A stretch of 24,333 nucleotides of DNA. Origin: an uncultured Oscillospiraceae bacterium (GTDB taxonomy: Bacteria > Bacillota > Clostridia > Oscillospirales > Ruminococcaceae). A model generated the notes under the pieces. That model saw nothing but the letters and a program-made list of their open reading frames with translations. It was not told the DNA's origin and made no database searches. A program made the translations under genes and the position numbers. Shown piece by piece: positions 22,434 to 24,333 of the stretch (the stretch's first letter is position 1; each line of letters starts with the position of its first letter). The stretch is taken from contig CAJTVI010000023.1 in the NCBI GenBank assembly GCA_910579545.1, positions 1-24,333 of the forward strand. Reading direction: 5' to 3'.

Positions 22434-23768
22434 ATGGAACCTGCACAGATGGAGCGCCGGCCCGCGAGGGTGGTTTTGCACTTTTCGCTGCCGGCCATCT
22501 GCTCGATGCTGCTCACCGCGCTGGTTACGGTGGCGGACGGGCTGTTCATCGGCAATTATGTGGGCAAGGAGGGCATTGCCGCGGTCAATTTGGGGCTGCC
22601 GCTCATCTACCTGTTTTTGGGCGTGGGGCTGATGGCGGCAGTGGGCGGCGCGGCGCTGGCCGGCATGGCGCTGGGCCGCGGCGATACCCAGGAAGCCCGG
22701 CGGGCCTTTTGCCAAACGGCGGCCACCGCCGGAGTGCTGGCCGCCGCCACCGCCGGGCTGGTGCTGGTTTTTCTGGAGCCGCTGCTGGGCCTGTTTGGGG
22801 CGGCGGGGGCGGCGGCCCCGGTGCGGGCGGCCTGCGGGCTTTATTACCGCATCCGGCTGCCCGAGCTGGTGGTGATGGTGCTGAACTCCGCCTTTGGCAT
22901 CTTTGTGCGGGCCGAGGGCCGGCCCGGCTTTGCCCTTGGCGCCACCGCCGCCTGCGCCGGGGCAAACCTTTTGCTGGACGCCGCGCTGGTGGCCGGGCTG
23001 GGGCTGGGCATGGCCGGGGCGGCGCTGGCCTCGGTGCTGGCCTCGCTTTGCGGGCTGGGGCTTTACCTCTGGTACTTTGCCCGGCGCGCGCGGGTGTTCC
23101 GGCTGGGGCGGGCGGCCTTTAGCGGCGCGTTTTTGCTCCAAAGCCTTGCCAACGGGTTTTCGGAACTGGTGGGCGAGCTCTCCACCGGCATTGCCATGTT
23201 TGCCTACAACCTTGTGATTTTGCGGCTGGCCGGCGCGGACGGGGTGACCGCCTTTACCATTGTGGGCTACGCGGCCTACCTGTTCAACATGGTGGTGGTG
23301 GGCTTTGGGCAGGGGTCCAGCCCGCCCATCAGCTTTTGCGTGGGGGCAAACCGGCTGGCCCTGGCCGGGCGGCTGCAGCGGGTGACCGCCCGGCTGGCAA
23401 CCGGCGCGGGGGCGGCGCTCTTTTGCCTTACCTGGGCCTTTGCCGTGCCCTGCGGGCGGCTGTTTGTGCGCAGCGGCCCGGTGCTGGAGCTGATCGGGCA
23501 GGGCGCGGGGCTGTTTGCCCTCTCGTTTTTGCTCTCGGGCTTTAACGCCCTTACCTCCTTTTACTTTACCGCCGCCGGGCGCGCGGCCGAATCGGCCGCG
23601 ATCTCGCTGGCGCGGGGGCTGGTGGTGCTGCTGGGCTGCATCCTGTTGCTGCCGCGGCTCTGGGGCATGACGGGGGTCTGGCTGGCCGCCCCGGTCACCG
23701 AGGGGCTGACCCTGCTGCTGAGCCTTGGCTGCCTGCGCCGGGAGGCAGGGCGCAGGGCCAGGGGGTAA
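22434..23768 (+). CDS. MATE family efflux transporter (second copy)
   Basis: A 444-residue MATE exporter with about twelve membrane helices. Landmarks are VVLHFSLPAICSMLLTALVTVADGLFIGNYVG, ALAGMALGRGD, NSAFGIFVRAEGRPGFALG and GFGQGSSPPISFCVGANR. It is only distantly similar to the MATE protein at 13687-15069, so it is not a recent duplicate. AAAGGAG lies about 11 bases before the ATG at 22434; a second ATG follows at 22449. It follows the AraC-type gene but is separated from it by a terminator. The substrate is unknown. The C-terminus is short and basic (RREAGRRARG). Confidence 0.88.
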   Translation: MEPAQMERRPARVVLHFSLPAICSMLLTALVTVADGLFIGNYVGKEGIAAVNLGLPLIYLFLGVGLMAAVGGAALAGMALGRGDTQEARRAFCQTAATAGVLAAATAGLVLVFLEPLLGLFGAAGAAAPVRAACGLYYRIRLPELVVMVLNSAFGIFVRAEGRPGFALGATAACAGANLLLDAALVAGLGLGMAGAALASVLASLCGLGLYLWYFARRARVFRLGRAAFSGAFLLQSLANGFSELVGELSTGIAMFAYNLVILRLAGADGVTAFTIVGYAAYLFNMVVVGFGQGSSPPISFCVGANRLALAGRLQRVTARLATGAGAALFCLTWAFAVPCGRLFVRSGPVLELIGQGAGLFALSFLLSGFNALTSFYFTAAGRAAESAAISLARGLVVLLGCILLLPRLWGMTGVWLAAPVTEGLTLLLSLGCLRREAGRRARG

Positions 23769-23850
23769 GCGCGCGGGCGGCTTTTGCCCCGCCCGGGGCC
23801 CCTTCCCCGCCCGCGGGCGCCGCCGCCCCTCCAAAAAATTTTTGCAAATA

Positions 23851-23902
23851 GGTTGACAAATGTCTACCTATGGGGTATCCTGTTGGTAGACAGACGTCAA
23901 CC
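23851..23902 (+). promoter_or_regulatory. Promoter flanked by two BlaI-like operator dyads
   Basis: TTGACA (23853-23858), a 17-base spacer and TATCCT (23876-23881) form a promoter for the M56-type gene. Two dyads overlap it: GGTTGACAAATGTCTACC (23851-23868), which contains the -35, and GGTAGACAGACGTCAACC (23885-23902), just downstream of the -10. The second is nearly the reverse complement of the first. Their centres are about 34 bases apart. GACA/TGTC-type dyads at promoters are typical of BlaI/MecI repressors. Confidence 0.7.
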
Positions 23903-23931
23903 TCCTTTGGGGGGCGGCGCTGCCACACCCT

Positions 23932-23956
23932 TGCCGGGCTGCCTTTTTGCCCGGCA
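23932..23956 (+). other. Hairpin just upstream of the M56-type gene's ribosome binding site
   Basis: An 8-bp stem TGCCGGGC (23932-23939) / GCCCGGCA (23949-23956) with a nine-base loop ends six bases before the GAGGA site. It could limit translation. No T-run follows. Confidence 0.4.
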
Positions 23957-23974
23957 GAAATGAGGAAACCTGCC

Positions 23975-24333
23975 ATGCGCGAACTGATTTTTACCTCCAG
24001 CCTTTTGATTCTGGCCGTGGCGCTGCTGCGGCTTGTGCTGGGGCGGCATCTGCCCGCCCGGGCGCGGTATGCGCTGTGGCTGGTGGTGCTGCTGCGGCTG
24101 GCCGTGCCCTTTAGCCCCATCGAGAGCAGTGCCAGCGCGGCCGGGCTGCTGGACCAGGCCGGCCCGGCCCCCGCGGTTTTGACCGCGCCCCAGGCCCCGG
24201 CGCACCCCGCCCAAAACGCGCCCGCGCCGGCCGGCACACCCGCCGCGCCCAAGGCCCCGGCCGCGCCAGCTGTCCCCGGGCTGCCGGCCGGCGCCCTTTA
24301 CCTGATCTGGGCCGCCGGCAGCCTTGCGGCGGG
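23975..24333 (+). CDS. BlaR1/MecR1-like M56 family peptidase, 5' part only
   Basis: The first 119 codons of a gene that runs off the window. The N-terminus looks like the membrane sensor/peptidase family M56: a hydrophobic helix (LIFTSSLLILAVALLRLVL, about residues 4-22), then RARYALWLVVLLRLAVPF (30-47). The latter is the R..LW...LLRL..P pattern found near the start of BlaR1-type proteins. A long Ala/Pro-rich periplasmic-type linker follows (about 52-103), then the beginning of another helix (ALYLIWAAG). The ATG at 23975 has a GAGGA site about eight bases upstream. The zinc-binding HExxH motif would lie beyond the window. The BlaI-like dyads at its promoter support a role in signal-dependent derepression. 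No blaI-type gene precedes it here; one may follow outside the window. Confidence 0.8.
   Translation, partial: MRELIFTSSLLILAVALLRLVLGRHLPARARYALWLVVLLRLAVPFSPIESSASAAGLLDQAGPAPAVLTAPQAPAHPAQNAPAPAGTPAAPKAPAAPAVPGLPAGALYLIWAAGSLAA

Noticed and set aside
22359..23834. 491-codon minus-strand open frame opposite the second MATE gene
   Set aside because: The product is Gly/Pro/Arg/His-rich with no domain. The plus strand encodes a clear MATE protein.

Overview
The window is GC-rich, gene-dense DNA that looks like the chromosome of a high-GC anaerobic Firmicute. A clostridial, Oscillospiraceae/Ruminococcaceae-like gut bacterium is the best guess. The evidence is strong AGGAGG-type ribosome binding sites, sigma-A promoters (TTGACA-17-TATAAT is seen in full once), a T-box riboswitch, a YerB-like DUF3048 lipoprotein, a DUF815 ATPase, a PRK06851-type ATPase and a BlaR1/M56-type sensor gene. 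The high GC content makes long antisense reading frames opposite nearly every gene. I treat those as shadows.

Layout, left to right. A DUF815 AAA-type ATPase (+) ends at a perfect hairpin terminator. A DUF3048 lipoprotein and a 935-residue exported protein built from two ~400-residue copies of a WG-repeat-like region follow on the minus strand. Next is a lower-GC three-gene minus-strand operon (7888 to 6261): a 127-aa partner protein, a HipA-like protein kinase with its catalytic residues intact, and a 129-aa helical protein. It has its own extended -10 promoter with a dyad inside it and looks like an acquired toxin-antitoxin-like or signalling module.

The centre (13642 to 8032, minus strand) is a complete branched-chain amino acid operon, ilvB-ilvN-ilvC-ilvD. 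A consensus promoter and a T-box leader with a probable CUC (Leu) specifier drive it, so the acetohydroxyacid synthase, ketol-acid reductoisomerase and dihydroxyacid dehydratase steps are probably induced by uncharged leucyl-tRNA. A MATE exporter lies just upstream in the same direction, followed by a markedly AT-richer small lipoprotein gene.

The right third holds a DUF1624-type membrane acyltransferase (+), a two-repeat YegP/DUF1508 protein (-), a PRK06851-like ATPase whose second P-loop has decayed (+), and a GC-rich minisatellite. These are followed by a two-gene operon of a second IlvD/Edd-family dehydratase and an AraC-type regulator with a GyrI-like domain, a second MATE exporter, and the start of a BlaR1-like M56 peptidase. 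The M56 gene sits behind a promoter flanked by two BlaI-like dyads and runs off the window. The second dehydratase has its own regulator and is probably for sugar-acid catabolism, not branched-chain amino acid synthesis.

No rRNA, tRNA, CRISPR array or insertion sequence was seen. The points most worth following up are the HipA-like three-gene module, the duplicated WG protein, the minisatellite, the decayed P-loop, and several short repeat arrays placed in leaders or promoters.
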